From positions 711,501 to 775,500 of the forward strand of contig JACVTC010000036.1 of NCBI GenBank assembly GCA_016946835.1: a stretch of DNA of 64,000 bases, in the 5' to 3' direction. The notes under the pieces are model-generated. The model was not told the origin of the DNA. It did no database searches and saw only the letters and a program-made list of their open reading frames with translations. Shown one piece after another: positions 60,401-64,000 of the stretch. How positions within the stretch are numbered: the first letter of the stretch is position 1; each line of letters starts with the position of its first letter. Made by a program: the position numbers and the translations under genes. The DNA is from Neocallimastix lanati (nom. inval.). Its lineage: Eukaryota; Neocallimastigomycota; Neocallimastigomycetes; Neocallimastigales; Neocallimastigaceae.

Positions 60401-63400
60401 AATAAATTATAATAATAATAATAAAAGGAAATATATATAGATATATAGATATGTAGATATATGGATATATAGATAGAGATATTAATATTATATATTATAT
60501 ATTATTGATTTTTATATAATTATAATTAATTATTAATTAATTTATAATAAAATTAAATTATTTCTATTCAAATAATATATATATATATTATTGTAAAATT
60601 TTCATTTTTAAACAAATAAATAAATAAACATTTCTCTTTATTTACTTGAATGAAATTCATTTCCCAAAGAAGTTGTAACTTCTTGTTCTTGTTTATTAAT
60701 ACTATTTAAATTTTTCTTATCATCTTTTTTACCATTTTTTCTGGATCTTCTTCGTTTAGTTGTCAAAGCTATACTATTAATACTATTACTTTTATTATCA
60801 TTATTATCATAATTCAATATTGTTAAATTTTTATTTTGTTCATTAAAGAAATGTATTGTTGACAATGGTGAACTTTTACTATTTTTAATTCTTTCAACAC
60901 CGTCAATCAATCCTACTTTCTCATTTCGATTAAATTTCTGATTATTATTAAATGGTATGTTTTTTGATAAATAAATTTCCGATTTATTAATATTAGATGA
61001 GTTTATTGATGTTTCAAAACCTTGTTTATTAGGGTATACTGGTAATGAAATTTGATCATTATCATCATAATATTCATTATTTTCAATATTAGGTTTACTA
61101 GAATTACAATTAAAATCATTAGCATTATTAATACTATTATTATTATTATTATAATTATTATTATTATTACAATTACTATTATTATTATTATTATTATAGT
61201 TAGTATAGTTATTATAGTTATTATTATAGTTAAAATTGGAATTAGTATTATCATTTCTATAATCATTATTATTTTGATAATTATTATTTAAATTAGTATT
61301 ATTTAATTTATTATTATTTATATTATTATTATTACTAAAATTATTATTATTGCTATTGCTATTATTATTATTGCTATTATTATAATGAGATACTCCATCA
61401 TCATTAAATTTATTATAATTATCATATTCATTATTTACAGTAGAATTCTTAGAATAGATAGATCGATCTTGTTTATTATATTGTACTCTATTTGTATTAT
61501 TATTTGTATTATAAGATGATTTTGGTGGTCGTCCTCTATGTTTAGTTGAATTTTTTCGTTTTACCATTAAAACTGATTTAGAATTTCCAATGGGTTGAAC
61601 AGAATCGTTATTAATTAACGATCTCACTTGTAACTTTGGTGAAGTTGAATTAATTTCTTTCTTTGAAGAATAATAATCATTTGAATTATTTGTATCATAA
61701 CTTGAAAATGAACTATTCGAATGGTTTGAATTATTACGAGAAAGATGGAGGGTGCTATTATTAGAATATAATGTTGCTGAATCATTATTAGAATAGGATT
61801 GTGAATGTGAATGTATATGCAATTGAGATTGTGAATAAAGATAGTTATTTGAATCTGATTTTGATAAAAAATAAGTATTGGAGGAATTAGAATTTTGGTA
61901 TGACTTATTATCATCATTTCTAATTTGATTAGACATTAAAGATAAATCATCACAGCTATTATCACGTAAACCAAATTCTAAAGATGAATTATTTGATTGA
62001 GATTGTAAATGATATGAACTAAGAGTAGAAGGTAGTGATTTATAATTAGTTTGGATGTCTGGTAATCTAAAATCTTTTTCCATATATTTATTATCATTAT
62101 TATTATTATTATTATTATTAGTATTAGTATTAATATTAGTATTAGAATTAGTATGAGTATTAGTATTAGTATTAATATTATATTCATTCATTCGATTTTG
62201 AATAAAATTTGGAGAATGTGATGAATTAGAATGGTCATTATTATGGTAACGATCATATTCAAATGTTTTATCATAATTCGAATTTTCATACATTGGTTGT
62301 TCATTAGTAATAGACGATCTATGAGAAGAAATTGATAAATTAGATGGGGATTGAATGATAAAATTAGAATTATATGAATTGGACATTCTTTGAGAATTAA
62401 TTTTACTATTGTCATTATTATAACTTTCGTTTGAAACTGAAGATAGAAATTGTTTTGATGATGATTGATATTGAAACTTTTTCTGTACCTGATCATTATA
62501 GGAATTTGAAAAATTTTGTTGTTGATCAGACTGATATACAGGACTTTGAGTTTGTGAATGTGATCTACTTTTATCATTTTGATATGTTTGTGATTCAGAA
62601 TGAGTTTGGGGTTGAGAATGAGATCTGGAGCGAGAATGATAATTTTGAGAATAATATGATTGAGATAAATTTTGAGATGAATTGATATTACGATATTGTG
62701 ACATTTCATTTTGATAATAATCATTTGAATATTCATTTTCATTAGGATAAGGTTTTGAATAATTAGTATATGGTCTATAATTTGATTTATTTTTATCTTG
62801 AATTGAATTATATGAACATTCATTATTGCTATTATTATTATGATAAGTATTATCTTTCCTTGTATCATATATAAATTCATTTTTCATAATTATATCTTGA
62901 CTTCGTCTTCTTTGACTCGAAAAATTAATTTCTTGGTCTTTGACAAAAATAAAATAAAATTATAAAAAAAGGTATACATATATATAATTATTTAATTTAA
63001 ATATATATATGTATGATAATGTATTTAATTAAAAAAAATAATAAATAAATTAATAAAGAAGTATATATGGAATTAAGAAATTATTCAATTTAAAAATAAA
63101 AATAAAAATGATATGTATATAAATATTGATATGATAATATACTATTTTATCATTTTAAGATTAATAAGTTAAAATTTTACATCTAATTTATATATATATA
63201 TTTTTTTTTAACTATAATAACAAAAATAAATTATTTTATCTTGATTATAAATATTTTTTTTTTAAATAAATATATAATAAAATAAAATATAAATACCTTT
63301 TGGATCACATAAACTTTGAATTGAAGTTTGAGATTTCATTTTAATATTAGATTTACTATAATAATCATCTTTATCATTTGTGGTATTATTAAAAGAAGAT

Positions 63401-63889
63401 TGATAATTTGAATCATTTCTTGCTGTTGTATTTGATGAATTATAGTATGTTGATGATGAAGATGTCTGATAAGTTTCATTTTTATTATTGTTGTTGTTAC
63501 CGTTAGAACGATTTGATTTTACATTCTTGGATGGATTCTCCTTTTTTGTTGAACATTCTAATACAAAATCCAACCAACATTGGACATCAGAATTTATATT
63601 AGAATCATTTTTAGTTTCATTTTCATTATTATGGAAAACTTTACCATTTATACTCGAATCATTGCAACTCCTTGAAGACACTTTTTTATATTAAATAAAT
63701 AAAAAAATAATAATAATTTTACTTTATAATTAGTTTTTTATTTTTATTTTTTTTTTTTTTTAATTAATTGATATTTGTTAATAAAGATTATTTACATTGC
63801 TTTTGAACATAATATGTATTTTTATTGGTATTATTATTATGTGAATCCAATATGTTATTTTGATTTGTATATGTTGCAGTTAATGGCAT
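55591..63889 (-). CDS. Giant AT-hook and zinc-finger protein, 2325 residues (6 exons)
   Basis: Minus-strand exons are 63796..63889, 63297..63680, 60646..62937, 57517..60392, 55994..57229 and 55591..55686. Junction phases 1,1,1,0,0 agree and the frame closes, which argues that these long open frames are one gene. Exon 3 is Asn/Ser/Tyr-rich with an AT-hook (KHRGRPPKSS, near residue 626). Exon 4 is Lys/Ser/Asp-rich with Q/E repeats, SD-rich blocks and an acidic Glu run. Exon 5 has a second AT-hook (KRKRGRPSK, near 2243). The last 31 codons encode C2296-X2-C2299-X15-C2315-X2-C2318 followed by Trp, a GATA-like or zinc-ribbon finger. AT-hooks bind the minor groove of AT-rich DNA, so a chromatin or transcription role is likely; no specific family was recognised. 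Exon 4 joins exon 5 within the charged segment LEERIK-LRRRQR. Confidence 0.8.
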
Positions 63890-64000
63890 GGCTTTATATA
63901 ATATACATTTAAATAATATCATTTAAATAATATATATTAAAATATATTAAAATAAAAATTAAATTGTTATTTTATATAAATAATATTTAGTCTTTATTGA

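Overview
This window comes from an extremely AT-rich eukaryotic nuclear genome with intron-bearing genes, long (AAT)n/(TTA)n/(AAAT)n and poly-T tracts, and asparagine-rich proteins. A fungal AreA/NIT2-type GATA factor (N-terminal LENLSWR domain plus C-X2-C-X17-C-X2-C finger) makes it a fungus. A ciliary-type MAK kinase and an EML microtubule-associated protein suggest a flagellated, zoospore-forming lineage. With the base composition, the best guess is an anaerobic gut fungus (Neocallimastigomycota); this is inference, not proven here.

Layout. (1) 0.2-5.4 kb, + strand: three-exon GATA factor. (2) 6.9-8.7 kb, - strand: Ser/Asp repeat protein with two single-base frameshifts. (3) 11.2-12.2 kb, +: a 49-cysteine metallothionein with an unusually structured promoter (a paired TGAGTCA element, TCCGC words, a 40-bp perfect palindrome, a TATA box). 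(4) 12.9-15.3 kb: decayed LINE carrying a ~700-bp (AAT)n tract. (5) 16.5-17.7 kb, +: three-exon DEDDh exonuclease-like gene. (6) 20.4-21.8 kb, -: five-exon GDT1/TMEM165 transporter whose first coding exon is only the ATG. (7) 25-29 kb: repeat graveyard with a MITE-like inverted repeat, a copia relic, a LINE relic and a partial duplication of the next gene. (8) 29.6-33.4 kb, -: Asn-rich protein with a basophilic phosphosite repeat array. (9) 34.2-37.7 kb, -: six-exon MAK/ICK/RCK kinase. (10) 39.5-44.7 kb, -: sixteen-exon EML gene. (11) 47.3-53.1 kb, -: complete Ty1/copia retrotransposon with identical 272-bp LTRs, a 5-bp target duplication and one intact 1705-codon ORF. (12) 55.6-63.9 kb, -: six-exon gene for a 2325-residue AT-hook and zinc-finger protein.

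Exon models were built by hand from splice sites. For every complete model the phases agree at all junctions and the reading frame closes. The kinase and EML genes are adjacent and co-oriented, and both families act on cilia or microtubules in other eukaryotes. The most interesting observation is that the copia primer-binding site matches the anticodon arm of tRNA-Lys(CUU) rather than a tRNA 3' end, which implies priming by a 5' half-tRNA.
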